Part shown: positions 1-11,199 of the stretch, piece by piece
Layout: each line of letters opens with the position of its first letter
How positions within the stretch are numbered: position 1 is the first letter of the stretch
From: Endomychus coccineus
Taxonomy: Eukaryota; Arthropoda; Insecta; Coleoptera; Endomychidae
Length of the DNA: 64,000 bases
NCBI GenBank assembly: GCA_958510875.1
Contig: OY294067.1
Coordinates: 254,215,736-254,279,735, forward strand
Reading direction: 5' to 3'
Translations under genes and position numbers: made by a program
Notes under the pieces: model-generated
Told to the model about the DNA's origin: nothing
The model's database searches: none
What the model saw: the letters and a program-made list of their open reading frames with translations, nothing else

Positions 1-125
1 ATATTTTCAAGATTGAAGTTACTAGATAGTTAGTTTGGATTTACGAAACATTTAAGGGCAACTTCCATATCTGCGGTAAAATGTTAATACAGTTTTCGCC
101 AATAGTCTAGAGTCTAGACATTATA

Positions 126-981
126 CCGGGATATCAAAAATTATCTTGGTCAAGGGTGGTTGTGGAATCTGAAACGTGTGTCTTACTTTACGTTTGAAAT
201 AATTATGTCATAATTAATTTGAAGTTTCTAAAAGTGCTAAATTTCGCAATTTTATACGAATATTGTAGCACTCGGAAGTCTTTAGCGCTTTGGACTCCGG
301 GATTTTCACGTGGTCTATCGAAATTAGAAAGTTCGAATTATCCAAAATCATAATTGTATGAACGCCAGACGTCCTATGTAATTAGCTACGAACGAAATCA
401 TTTTGACATATGCCTCGAGGAGTTCGCTGCGCGTAAGTTAGAGTTTATACATTTTACCTCGGTCTTGTTAATTTGGGGCCGTTTCTTGCCCCGTGCGACC
501 GGCGCCAGTTGTAACAAAGTGTTTTTGGCTATGAGTCGCTAGCTTTTACCAGCTTCGTGTATATTTTAGTCGCGAGAAAATTCTCTTTGGTACGTCGCAC
601 GTTAGACGCGCGTAGCTGAGATCTGAGAATAGCTCAAACTGTTTTAATTAAATTTTCCTATATAATGGACATTTATCGAAAAAAGAAGGGTCGTCGGGCA
701 CGGTCCGATACTAAATCTAACTTAATGGAGCGAAAACGGCACGCGAAAAGTCGTCGTAAAGCAGTATTAGGTACAACCATTTTTCACTTTTCTAACTCGA
801 AAATTAACTATTTCATAATTTGTAGTTCATTATTGTTTTACAACTGAAATAAATAGGTATGAAATTTGTAGGTTATTGATGATGTCAGTGTGACAGTGAC
901 ATAATTATTTCAAACGTAAGGTAAGACACACGTTTTAGATTCCACAACCACCCTTGACCAAGATAATTTTTGATATCCCGG
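126..981 (+). mobile_element. Non-autonomous TIR element, family CCGGG, copy 1
   Basis: Inverted termini of about 86 bp match almost base for base: 126-211 begins CCGGGATATCAAAAATTATC and 898-981 is its reverse complement. TA dinucleotides at 124-125 and 982-983 fit a TA target duplication, as in Tc1/mariner-type MITEs. The interior shares long blocks with 10336-11015 and 37930-38886. An open frame at 354-542 recurs in copy 3 but is frameshifted in copy 2, so I treat it as non-coding. No transposase is visible, so movement would have depended on an enzyme supplied elsewhere. Confidence 0.85.
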
Positions 982-1238
982 TAATTAATGTATGTTCAAT
1001 CACATTTCACTACTCAATTTTTAATCCAACAAATTTCTGTTTTCTCAAAGAGCAATCTGTTTTACATGTGCATTTGAATCGTCGATTCTAATACTGTCCA
1101 TTCTATTATACAAAAGCCAACATTTGACCATCCGAATACCTATATAAATTAAAGTTGCAAACAATAGCTTTGATCTTTTAAACAGTTCGTGACTCTTCAA
1201 TCGAACAAATAGAAGCAAACTGAACTAACTACCCAATT

Positions 1239-1403
1239 ATGAATCCTTTGTTTACAATATTCTACAAAATGATTGCTCCCAGCCCTGTGGTCTTGCAATG
1301 CAGTCTCTTAATATTCTGCAAATATGCTTCCCATTCGTTTGGCAGATTTGAAAGGATTGAAACATGCTTCCATAAGCATTTCTATTCTATTGAATTCAAT
1401 TAA
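1239..1403 (+). CDS. Possible short ORF (54 aa) with core-promoter-like upstream region
   Basis: An ATG at 1239 opens a 54-codon frame starting MNPLFTIFYKM and ending at a TAA at 1401-1403. Upstream is a TATA-like TATATAAATT at 1141-1150, and about 30-40 bp further on a CAGTT motif near 1183 that resembles the arthropod initiator. This spacing resembles short TATA-driven insect genes. The peptide is not recognised, has no clear domain, and could be chance in AT-rich DNA. It could also be a first exon. The call rests only on spacing and an open frame. Confidence 0.18.
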   Translation: MNPLFTIFYKMIAPSPVVLQCSLLIFCKYASHSFGRFERIETCFHKHFYSIEFN

Positions 1404-2149
1404 ACCACAAATGAAACAGTACATTCTGATAAAAATAACATCAATATATTATTTGCAAAGTTCTAGAAAGAATGACAGCACATCAGTTCCGAAGCGAAAT
1501 GCGTCATCAGTATACTGATTTCAATCAATCGATACAAAATCTCTGACATAGACTCATCATTGGACACTAGTTGAGCTGAAAATATGTCTACCTTGAGCAA
1601 AACAGTGAAAATATTCTGTTTGAATATAGTCGAGAAAAATTAAGATAAAAATTGGCCAAAGGTTCGAAAACCTGCGCGGTAAGATGGATCGAGATGCGGT
1701 TTTTTGCATCCGATTCCTTGAAGCTTCAACTTCATTTGCCCACATTTTAAATCTTACACGAATGAGAAACTGCATTTCTGCATCGAAAAAATGCATTTTT
1801 TCATGTGCAATTTTTGAGGCAAATAAAAAAATTCATTATTCGGTAATACATTGTGGAAATTAACACAAATTTGTTAGTCGGGGGTTTTTGGGATCGCTGA
1901 ACACGAATATGATGTCAGAAATACCATAATAATAATAATAATAATAATTTATTTTGGTGCCAATAATACATAGTGCATTTTACACAAGTCAAATTACAAA
2001 GGAATACCTACAAGAAGTCGTCATACAAAATCTAAGTATTGAAATAAAACACATAAAAAAATTATTAAAAACGCAAACTGCTCATAAAGCGTACAATTTG
2101 AAATTAATTTAAAAAAAATCGGTTGTCTGTAAAGTCGGTTTACTGACGA

Positions 2150-2995
2150 TAGTTGAACGTGACAACGTCATAAGAAAATACTGAAGGAATGATTTCATTT
2201 TTCAAAAGAAAATTTTAATTTTATTTGTTTGATAGATATTTTGTATGGATATAGAGAAGGAGGTTAATGGAAATCACAATTGAATTGATCAAGTCACATT
2301 TATTTGTACGCATAAATACAATTATGTCAATTTAGCTTTTAAAAAGCCCGCCTCAATGTGTTTGATATAGGAGGAAATTGTTCCCTTTGACGGCTGGCTG
2401 GTCCAACCTGTCATTTCAGACACGTTGTTATGATATGTGGAAGATTTAACATTTATGTTTTAATTTTTTGAAATCATAGCTACGCTCGATAATTATTTCG
2501 ATCGAATAGTGAAGCAATTGATTTTTCACTCATCGTGAAATAGTTCTGTTAACTTATTGTTATAGTTTTGTCAATTATAGCATAACCTACAATCGCTGCG
2601 CTAGCGGACCGATGCTATTTATTTTAATGATAAAAGCACTAATATTCGACAATATATCACTGAACATATATTTAATATCGAAAGAATCATTACCCTTATC
2701 GCCGCAATTATCGTTGCTATAAACAATTGATACCACATTCACTTTTCACTGCACTTCATACTTGACGAAAACATGTAAATGTATTATTTTGTATAGCAGC
2801 TGTCCCCGCGGACGCATCGCTCACTCAAGTAGGAGACGCTCTCGCTTGCACTTCAAGCCTTAAATGGAACGCCTTAGAGCGAGGTAACGCCTCATGCTTA
2901 AATGGAACGCATCAGAGCTAGGTAACGCCGCATGAGTCATGTTTTCTCGTGCGTGCAGCCGGCTCCATCGAATTATAAAACGTTGTCACGTCAAA
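2150..2995. mobile_element. TIR element nested in the LINE 3' UTR
   Basis: The block ATAGTT.GA.CGTGACAACGT near 2152-2175 recurs inverted near 2975-2998 (ACGTTGTCACGTCAAAAACTAT). Between them is non-coding DNA, including a GC-rich stretch at 2795-2950 with two copies of TTAAATGGAACGC. The LINE 3' UTR appears to continue on both sides. Superfamily and TSD cannot be settled by eye. Confidence 0.5.
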
Positions 2996-3025
2996 AACTA
3001 TTATATGTAGTTATAAGATATGGAT

Positions 3026-5390
3026 TCATTTGAATGTTACAGTATTAGCTGAAATACTCATATCACAGTTAATATATTCATTCGAACTTATCCATGCATT
3101 ATTTATTAAAAATTCTTTAACAAGAGATTTAAAACATTTTATAGGAAGTACCTGCCACTTTGTGGGTATTTTGTTGAAAAATTTAAACGCCTGATAAACA
3201 GGTCCGGTTTGAGCTTTACTCAATCTACATCTTTCATTTCTGAAACAGTCTCTATTTCTTGTATGGTATGAATGAAAATTTTTGTTTCTGGGTCGTAAAT
3301 GTTGGTTTTTATGTGCGTAAAGAAGACACTCAAGAATGTATAAACAGGGGAAAGTAAAAACTTTTAGATTGATAAACGTGGGTTTACAATCCTCCCTATA
3401 TTTTAGATTTCCAACTATCCTTATGGCCCTTCTTTGCAATCTGAAAATACGGAACCTATCTGAACAGTGTCTCCATACTATGACGCTGTACCTGAGAAGT
3501 GATTCACATAAAGAAAAATAGGCTGTTTTCAAAACTGATTGTGAAATACTGAATGCTGAATTTCTTAACACAAATATATTTTTACAAAGCTTACTGGCAA
3601 CGTAGTCAATGTGAGTGCCCCAAAGTTTTTACTTATAAATACACCTAGAAATTTAATGCTACTTACACTAGTTTCAAAATTATTGTTTCGTAAGGTTAAC
3701 ATAAGTTTATTCGTTTTATCCCTATTCATAGCTAAATGATTTTCTGCACACCATTCCAAAGCCCTCTGTTCCGTTGACTCACACATCTCCCTTGCCATTG
3801 TCAGATCAGTATTTGCAACTGAGGCAGTTGAATCATCGGCAAATAAAATGTTGTTAGATATATCCAGATAATTTGATAGATCGTTGATAAAAATAAGAAA
3901 TAGCACAGGGCCCATAATGGATCCCTGTGGTACACCAATATTGACAGTATTTGTGTCAGACCAATTATTGTTAACGTAAACCATTTGAAGTCTATTTGAT
4001 AGATATGATGATATGATACAACTGCCCTCGTCGCATCCGTAATTTTTGAGTTTGTTAAGCAAAATCGTGTGTGACACGCAATCAAAGGCCTTGGAAAGAT
4101 CAAGAAAAAGTGAGGAAGAATAGTCACCATTTTCAAAACATTGTAAAGTATAGTTAACAAATTTTATCAAAGCATCAGCGGTACTGCGGCCCTTACGGAA
4201 ACCAAACTGACAATCACTGAACAAATTATAGCTCTCAAAATAAGTCGTTAATTGATGACAAAGTAATTTTTCAGAAATTTTTGAAATAACAGGAATCAAT
4301 GAGATAGGGCGGTAGTTTGAAAGGTCATCTACATCACCCTTCTTGTGCAATGGTATTACGTTCAATGTTTTTAGACATTCTGGAAAGATATTAGATTCAA
4401 TACACAAATTGATAAGTTTCGTTAAGGGAAGAACTAAATAATTTATGTTTTTTTTTAAATTAATTTACTTGATAATCCATACACATCAATAGATTTACTA
4501 TTTTTTAGGGAAGCTATTGCTTCTCTAACTGTGTTCGGTGTGATTTCATTACAAGAAAATCTCGAAGAACTTACAGGTTTATGAGTGATATATGAATGAC
4601 TATTACTTTGTTTTGTATTACTCAAAATTACATGTGGTATGTCAGTAAAATAGTTATTAAATTCATTCGCTGAAATATTCTTTGAATATTTGTTAATATT
4701 CAAATTTCTTTCAGCATTTATTAGGCTCCATGCTGTTTTTGATAAATTATCACAGGATCTTATTACATAATCATTAGCTGTTATTTTTGCCTTTTTGATT
4801 CCCAATCTATAATTATTTCTCAGTGTATTTCGAGCATATTTTATTTCATCAGTTCGCCAATACAAGTATAATTCATTTAATAATTTCAGTTTCTCACGCA
4901 TCTGTTTTAACTCCTGCGTAAACCACTGAATTCCTGCATCACGTGCTTTCAGTTTTAATTTACTTTCAGGAAAAGATGATATAAAGTAATCTACCAATGT
5001 TTTATGAAATATATTAAATTTAGTATTTACATCGATTGCTCCATCATTCAGAAAAACCCAAGATGCATTTTCCAGTAAAGAATGAAATACATTTAGACCT
5101 CTAATAGTAAGAGGTCTAAAGGTACGAGTAATAAATGGCTCTCGCTTACCTAATGGGATACTCACACCAACTATCTGTGCTCTATGATCTGAAAATTCAA
5201 TATTAACAGTTTCTGAAGTGTAATTATTTATGGAAAAATTTATAAATACATTGTCCAAACAGTTTAATCCTCTGGTAGGCTCATGTATTTTTTTACGAAT
5301 CCATAGCTACTCAAAACGTCACATACAAATTTTGCCCTATAATCAGGATTAATAAAATTTACATCAAAATCTCCGCAGATAAAAACATAT
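3026..5390 (-). pseudogene. LINE ORF2: endonuclease C-term plus reverse transcriptase, frameshifted
   Basis: Reading from 5390 downwards: an endonuclease piece with GDFDVN (5264-5470 frame), then PTRGLNCLDNVF and SDHR in another frame (to 4455), then the RT domain at 4407-3565. The RT shows NYRPISLIP, FLDLSKAFDCV, GVPQGSIMGPVLF and a FADD catalytic box. The C-terminal RT tail lies in 3571-3026. At least three frame breaks are visible: near 5280, at an A-run near 4450, and near 3610. The order EN-RT places it in the CR1/Jockey-like group; a precise clade needs a tree. The enzyme would nick target DNA and copy its own RNA, but this copy is dead. Confidence 0.88.
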
Positions 5391-6359
5391 AATGTACCTG
5401 GAGACCAGGGAGTTCTGGTTGTGAGGATCATCCAGGAGTTTTCTCGAAATTTGCTTGGAGATTGAACCAAAATATTTACTCAGGGGTTTTGGAGGTCGTT
5501 GAACACGATTCTGATATTGAAAAAATTTCCCAATAACCCTGGAAACAAGGGTGGCCTGGTTGTCTAGGTCGTCTCCTGGACATTTACGAGTTTTTATGTA
5601 AATGCAATGAATTTGATCAGGGCTTTTTGGGGTCGCTGATCATGAATATGATGTCGAAAAATCCATATGATCTACCTGGAAGTCCTGGTTGTGAGGGTGA
5701 TCTAAGAGTTTTTTTTTTAATTTGTTCGGAAATTGAATGAAAATGTTCACTCGGGGGTTTTCGAGGTCGCTGAACACGATTCTGATATTGAAAAAGTTTC
5801 ACAGTATACCTGGAGGCGAGGGTGTTGTCGTTGTTTAGGTTCTCTAAGACAGGTGAATGAGTTTTCATACATAAAATTGATTGTACGATAGAGTTGATGA
5901 ATTTATGTATACTCGATATAATAAAATATGATTAGATGGATTCGATGGACAGGTAATTGAGTTTTATCAAAACGCATTGAATTTCATCATTTAGGAGTGT
6001 ATAAGTTCATGAGTACGGTGATGAAAATTTGTAAATAAATATAGACACATATATATGACAATAAGATTTACAAATGACTGCAGAAAATTCATTAAATTCA
6101 ATGACTAAAATAATTGTTATGTGAAAAAATATATTTATAAAAAAAAATCATAATCTGTAAAATGGAAAAATAGTATTGTATACGTTTTTTTTTCAAAAAT
6201 TCATTCCCTCAAAATATTAATATTATTATATTTAATCATAGAAATTTTTGAATATTGAACGAATTTAAATTCTACAATTTTATGATAAAATCAATTTTAT
6301 TTATGAAAACTCACTTACTCGTTCATCAATTCTTATCATATTTTATCATATCGATAATA

Positions 6360-7974
6360 CAGGGTGTCCTCGAACTGCGTGGCTAAAATAAAACCGAAGA
6401 TTCTTTGATTCGAAAAAAATTTGATGAGCCTTTTTACTTTTGCCTCAAGTGTCTTGTTTAGCCGGTAGAGGGCTTCAAAGTTGCAAAAATAATTTTGTTT
6501 TTTCGGTATAACTTGAGAACGTGATGTAGGACTTTTACTATATTTGGCAGGTGAGATAGAAAGAAGTCGCAGGGCGTCAAATCAGGGGAGCGAGCCGGCC
6601 AGTTCACTGGTGCATCGTGTCCTCTATCTATCCAGCGATCTGGATATTCCGCATTCAAATGTCGCCTCACAGCTAATGTGAAATGAGGAGGTGCACCATC
6701 ATGGATAAACCAGGCCACGACGAATGTGTAAGGGCAAGTCTTTCAACAGTTCAAGTAGCCTTTGTTCCAAAAAGTTCAAGTAGTTCTCCCCGTTCAATCG
6801 ATCGGGTATAACGGTAGGACCAATAATAAAGTTATCCACAAATCCAACTCAAACATTTATTTTAGTTTGATTCTGAAAATATGTAACTTCCGTTTCATGA
6901 GGATTTTCATCAGCATAGAAATGTTCATTATGGAGGTTAAAAAGATCACATCTCGTGAAAGTATCTTCGTCCGTGAACAGAATTCTTCTACAAAAATTAG
7001 GGTTTGCGTTTTATCTTTGGACAATAAGCCGACACAAATCTAGCCGATGACCTGGATCCATGGGCAATAAGTCTTGAACTGTTTTAATATGATAGGGATA
7101 CAACAGTTCTTCTTTCAGTACATTATGAACTAATGAGTTTGAGGCTCCAATACGAAGTCCCAAACGTAGTGTGCGTATCCCAGGTTCAGTTTCAACCGCT
7201 TCCAGTATCGCTTCTTCGAGCTCTAACGTCCTTCTTGTCCGTCTGCGTCCAGTTTCTCTGCGATTTGCTTCAAATTTGCCAGTTTCGCGAAGGTTTGCCG
7301 ATTTGGAATTCTGCGATGCGGATATCTTTCCCTTCTCCGGCCATTGCAACGACAAAGTCCATAAATCAATAACATATCAACCATTTCAGTGTTAGTATTT
7401 TGAGTCATAATTTTATAAAATTTTTACGGAAAGCAAAGTAAAAACTGACAGTTTTGAGAATAAATTCTTCAAATGCCAAAATGACATTAGAAAAGCAAAG
7501 GCAACGAAGGTATTTTAATCAAGTAAAATTAGTAAGCCAAAATTGCAGAGACTCGAAAATTAATTTTTTCAAGCTAATCCGTTGATTTTATCAAAATTTT
7601 CTGAGAGTAAGAAAAGTTTTCAAATTAGATGAGCTATCTACATAAAAAATATCGAGTGAATTACATTGACCACAAAAAAGTTCTGGACACTTTTCCCGTT
7701 ACATCCTCAAGTTTGAGCCATTTCTATGGTCTCTAGGCTCTGTGCTCCACTCTCAAAAATGGCCATTATTGACAGTAACTCACCTGCTAAATATTGTAAA
7801 AGTTCTTCATCACGTTCTCAAGTTATACCGAAAAAACAAAATTATTTTTGCAATTTTGAAGCCCTCTACCGGGTAAACAAGACACTTGAGGCAAAAGTAA
7901 AAGGGCTCAACAACTTTTTTTCGAATCAAAAAATCTTCGGTTTTATTTTGGCCACGCAGTTCGAGGACACCCTG
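6360..7974 (-). mobile_element. Mariner-like transposon with ~185 bp inverted termini
   Basis: Termini 6360-6545 and about 7790-7974 are inverted copies. Both begin CAGGGTGTCC and are flanked by TA (6358-6359 and 7975-7976), the target duplication of the Tc1/mariner superfamily. A degraded transposase lies between them on the - strand. The element sits in the central loop of the foldback composite. Its long TIRs cut into the 3' end of the transposase frame. Confidence 0.88.
6458..7408 (-). pseudogene. Mariner-like transposase pseudogene
   Basis: The likely start is at 7408 (MTQNTNTEMVDMLL). An N-terminal helix-turn-helix region follows, with RRTRRTLELEEAILEAVE and ELLYPYHIKTVQDLLP. The catalytic core shows FTDED (first Asp) near 6950, HDGAPPHFT (second Asp) near 6700, and WPARSPDLTPCDFFL near 6590. 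Frameshifts occur near 7330 and 6720, with a stop near 6860. The C-terminus is replaced by terminal-repeat sequence, so about 50-60 residues expected in the family are missing. The protein would cut and join TIR ends at TA sites. Confidence 0.85.
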
Positions 7975-8874
7975 TATATAAATATAAATTCATTAACTTC
8001 ATCGTACACCAATTTCCTTTATTTCTTTCAAAACTTCCAAAATCATAATTTCATTTAAAACTGACCCACCTGTCCAACAGATGACCTAAACAACCAGGAC
8101 ACCCTGGCCTCCAGGTGTATTGTGGAATTTTTTCAATATCAGAATTGTATTCAGCGACTTCGAAATCCCAAGAGTAAGTAATTTCATTCAATTTCCGGGC
8201 CAATTTCGAAAAAACCTCGTACATGACCCACACAACCAGAACTTCCTAGTCCTCAAGTACATCATATGAATTTTTTAACATCATATTCGTGATCAGCGAC
8301 CTCAAAAACCTCTGAGTAACCAGATTCGTTGCATTTACATAAAAACTGGCGTAATTTTCCAGGAGACGACCAAGACAACCAGAACACCCTGCCCTCCAGG
8401 TATATTGAAGATTTTTTCAATGTCAGAATCGTGTTTAGCGACCTCGAAAACTCCCGAGTAAAAATTTGATGCAATTTCCAAGCAAATTTCTAGAAAACCT
8501 CATGGATGACCCTCGCAACCAGGAATTCCTGGTCCCTAGGTACATGATATTGTTTTTCTGACATCGTATTCGTATTCAGCGACCCCAAAAATCCACGGGA
8601 AATGAATTCGGGTCGATTTCCACAATGTATTACCGGATAATGAATTTTTTATATTTGCACCAAAAGTTGCACATGAAAAAAGTTTTTTTTCAATACAGAA
8701 ATGTAGTTTCTCATTTGTATAAGATTTAAAAAGTGGTCAAATGGAGTAAATGCATCAAGGAATCGGATGCAAAAAACCGCATTTCGATCCATCTTACTGC
8801 ACAAATTTTGGACCTTAAATATTCCCTCGACTAATAGGCAAAGTAGAATACAGCTGGTAAAATGCAATCTTCAA

Positions 8875-10335
8875 AGATATGTGGATGCGCCAGGTCATTG
8901 TTAACTGCACAGTGTACTGATAGGCACATATCAAGCGCATATCTTATGTCTATTTTGATGTTGCAACAATGAGCACTTGCAGTATTTCTGATATTTTCTT
9001 AGGAACATTATTAAAAAAATTATAATCAGATGGAGAAGATTCAACGTGCTAGAATGATAATATTGGCATTTTTTCATTTTCTATATCATTCACATTCACG
9101 ATTTATATCGACACGCGTGTTTCATGATTTTATGAATGATGAGAAATTGCATTGCAATCACCGCATCGATTAAGTTAATCTGAAAACAATGCTTTATGAA
9201 TCATACTCGGATTCATATGATGAAGTAAGCATAAACCACACGTTTAGCCTGAAGCCAAACATCTACGGTTAATTTTATATTTACCATATTTCAAAGCAAC
9301 AGTAATAGTTATTTCGTAGTATGAGCGCGTGTACGTCAACCATAAATTCATAACATCAACGAAGAAGATCGTTGCAAAGTTTGGAAACTTCGTCTAAATA
9401 TATCCAGAAGCTAGGATCCTCGAATGTTAATGTAGATTTAGATAAACAAAGAAAACTCTAGGATCATTTAAATATTTTGAGCTTTTTTGAGAATTTTTGG
9501 TCTAAAGAAGAACTTGAAAAAACTGAAATCAGCAAATCTATCCATTCTATCAACGTATTTGCATTTTCCTTTCAATATTGAATTCACTAATAAAAATGTC
9601 ATTTGACATGACGAACGGTTATAGACACTTAAATTATGATATTGGGTGCTGGTGTCGGTGTTCCCAACTTTCCAGATATGTGAGAAACGTTGAAAATAAG
9701 TGTTTTGTATAAATTCCACCATTTTGAATAGAATCCTAATACAAAATAAATCGCAACCATAGACATTCTCTCCAAACAAATGAACATTCTGGATGTTCTT
9801 AGACATAGTAAAAAAGTAACCTGGCTGAACCTTAGAATTAAGAAAATTGTTGATGTTACATGAATCGAGTTTTATAGAAGTAACATTATTACTTCAGACT
9901 GTTGCTTCCCGCTATCTATTTGTGGGGAGAAATTTTATGTGGTCTTATACAATCACTAAGAATTAGTCCATCGTCAATTGTTTGTAAAATTATTATATAC
10001 ATATAAATGAAACCATATGCCATCTTCATAAATGGAACATACATCAAAGAGAGAGAGGGAGCACTATTGGTCGAATTTCACTCAGGATAAATTGTCTCAA
10101 CTTCACAATCGTGGTTTGAGGATGATTTTGAAGCGCGGTAGGGATACTCATAATTTTTAAGCTATTGCATATAGCTTTTATCGCGGACTTTGAGCGCGGC
10201 GACCGAATCAAGAAAAAAAAAACAAACGACAAATACCGTAACGAAAATCTAAAAAAACAAAAAACAAATACCGTAACGAAATATCCTAAGACCCACCACT
10301 CCGCCTACCATGTAGCCCGGCCGAGCTTAAAATTG
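8875..10335. other. No recognisable gene
   Basis: AT-rich sequence. The only longer frame (9468-9806, - strand) has no recognisable motif. No inverted termini or tandem repeats were noticed. Confidence 0.5.
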
Positions 10336-11015
10336 TCGAAATGTTAACTTTGAACCTTTTAAAAGGTCGTGATAGCCCCAAAGTGGGTCGAAAACTGTTT
10401 TGAATTGGTTAATTTTCGATAAATCGATTGACGTTCACGTGAGAAACGCGTAGCTCGCAAATTAGAAAAGTGCAAATTTACGGTACATAGAACGTCTTAA
10501 CGAGGACTTTTCGCATGCGGTTTTCGCTCCATGTTGTTAGTTTATGAACGGGGCCAACTAAATAGGATAGTCTCGGGCCCCAAAATGTCGATTAAATAGG
10601 AAAATTTAATTAAAACTGTTTGAGGTATTCTCAGCTGTCACCTACTAACTAGCATCTGACATGCGACGTACGGAAAGGAATTTTCTAGCTACTTAAATAT
10701 ACCGAAAGCGGGTGAAAGCTAGCGGCCCATAGCCCAAAATACTTTATTATAACTGGCGCCGGCTGCACGGGGTTCGAAACGGCCCCAAATTAACAAAATA
10801 GAGGTAAAATGTATAAACTCTAACTTACGCGCAGCGAGCTCCTCGAGGATATGTCAAAATTATTACGTTCGTAGCTAATTACATAAGACGTCTGGCGTTC
10901 ATGCAATTGTGTTTTTATACAATTCGAACCTTCTAATTTCGATAGTCCACGTGAAACTCCCGGAGCCGGAAGCGCTATCGAGATCTGAACGTTAAAACGT
11001 TCGTATAAAATTGTG
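10336..11015 (-). mobile_element. CCGGG-family element, copy 2 (termini missing)
   Basis: The interior matches copy 3 from CGAAATGTTAACTTTG through GAACGCCAGACGTC, and copy 1 in reverse orientation. The ~86 bp terminal repeats present in copies 1 and 3 are absent here. The frame shared by the other two copies is broken by a 1-base deletion near 10855. Confidence 0.75.
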
Positions 11016-11030
11016 TTAAGTCAACTGACA

Positions 11031-11084
11031 CTTGTCACCATAGATAACTCTACTACCGGTAGTAGAGTTATCTATGCTTGTCAC
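11031..11084. mobile_element. 38 bp perfect palindrome flanked by 8 bp direct repeats
   Basis: Positions 11039-11076 form a perfect palindrome with half-site CATAGATAACTCTACTACC and no spacer. It is flanked by exact direct repeats CTTGTCAC at 11031-11038 and 11077-11084. An 8 bp target duplication is typical of hAT and P-type transposons, so the simplest reading is two abutted terminal repeats with the whole interior lost. Its first six bases, CATAGA, also begin the 8 bp-TSD element at 16102. Cruciform extrusion is possible. Confidence 0.7.
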
Positions 11085-11117
11085 AGAATACTCTTCATAG
11101 AGATCAAGATGATACTC

Positions 11118-11195
11118 TTTTTTACTCATAATTCCTGAAGATTTTGAAGGGGTAGTGGATGTTTTTCTGCCCAACTTTTTCCAGTGGCGTAGTGC
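11118..11195 (+). repeat. Fragment of the palindromic MITE seen at 30563-31502
   Basis: GAAGATTTTGAAGGGGTAGT followed by GG(A)TGTTTTTCTGCCCAACT matches 30825-30865. The fragment lies just beyond the 3' end of the LINE at 11200-12190. Confidence 0.55.
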
Positions 11196-11199
11196 TATG

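Larger units (their letters stand above)
1927..5390 (-). mobile_element. 5'-truncated non-LTR retrotransposon (LINE) nested in the foldback left arm
   Basis: On the - strand the element ends in a (TTA)n tail at 1927-1950, preceded by a 3' UTR. It begins inside the endonuclease domain near 5390. The flanking foldback subrepeat resumes on both sides (GATGTCAGAAATACC left, ACCTGGAGACCAGGG right), which fixes both boundaries and shows this is an insertion. A separate TIR element interrupts the 3' UTR at about 2150-2995. 5' truncation and a simple-repeat tail are typical of target-primed reverse transcription. Confidence 0.85.
1625..8870. mobile_element. Composite foldback-type element with tandem-repeat inverted arms
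   Basis: The left arm (about 1625-1926 plus 5391-5925) and the right arm (about 7980-8870) are diverged inverted copies. Outer ends share TAGTCGAG followed by GTAAGATGGATCGA. Inner ends share a TGTACGAT..AGTT.ATGAATTTAT block. Each arm contains about five subrepeats of roughly 125 bp with the core GAGGTCGCTGAACACGATT and then ACCTGGAGGC..AGGGTG. Long inverted arms made of short tandem repeats are the hallmark of foldback elements. The left arm is interrupted by a LINE (1927-5390) and the loop by a mariner (6360-7974). Without these the element is about 2.2 kb. No coding region of its own is seen and the exact ends and TSD are unclear. Confidence 0.7.

Noticed and set aside
354..542. 62-codon ORF conserved between CCGGG copies 1 and 3
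   Set aside because: Copy 2 has a 1-base deletion in the same frame, and differences between copies 1 and 3 mostly change residues. Shared ancestry explains the open frame.
665..847. Basic ORF (MDIYRKKKGRRARS...)
   Set aside because: It lies inside the non-coding interior and right terminus of the CCGGG element and is not kept in copy 3.
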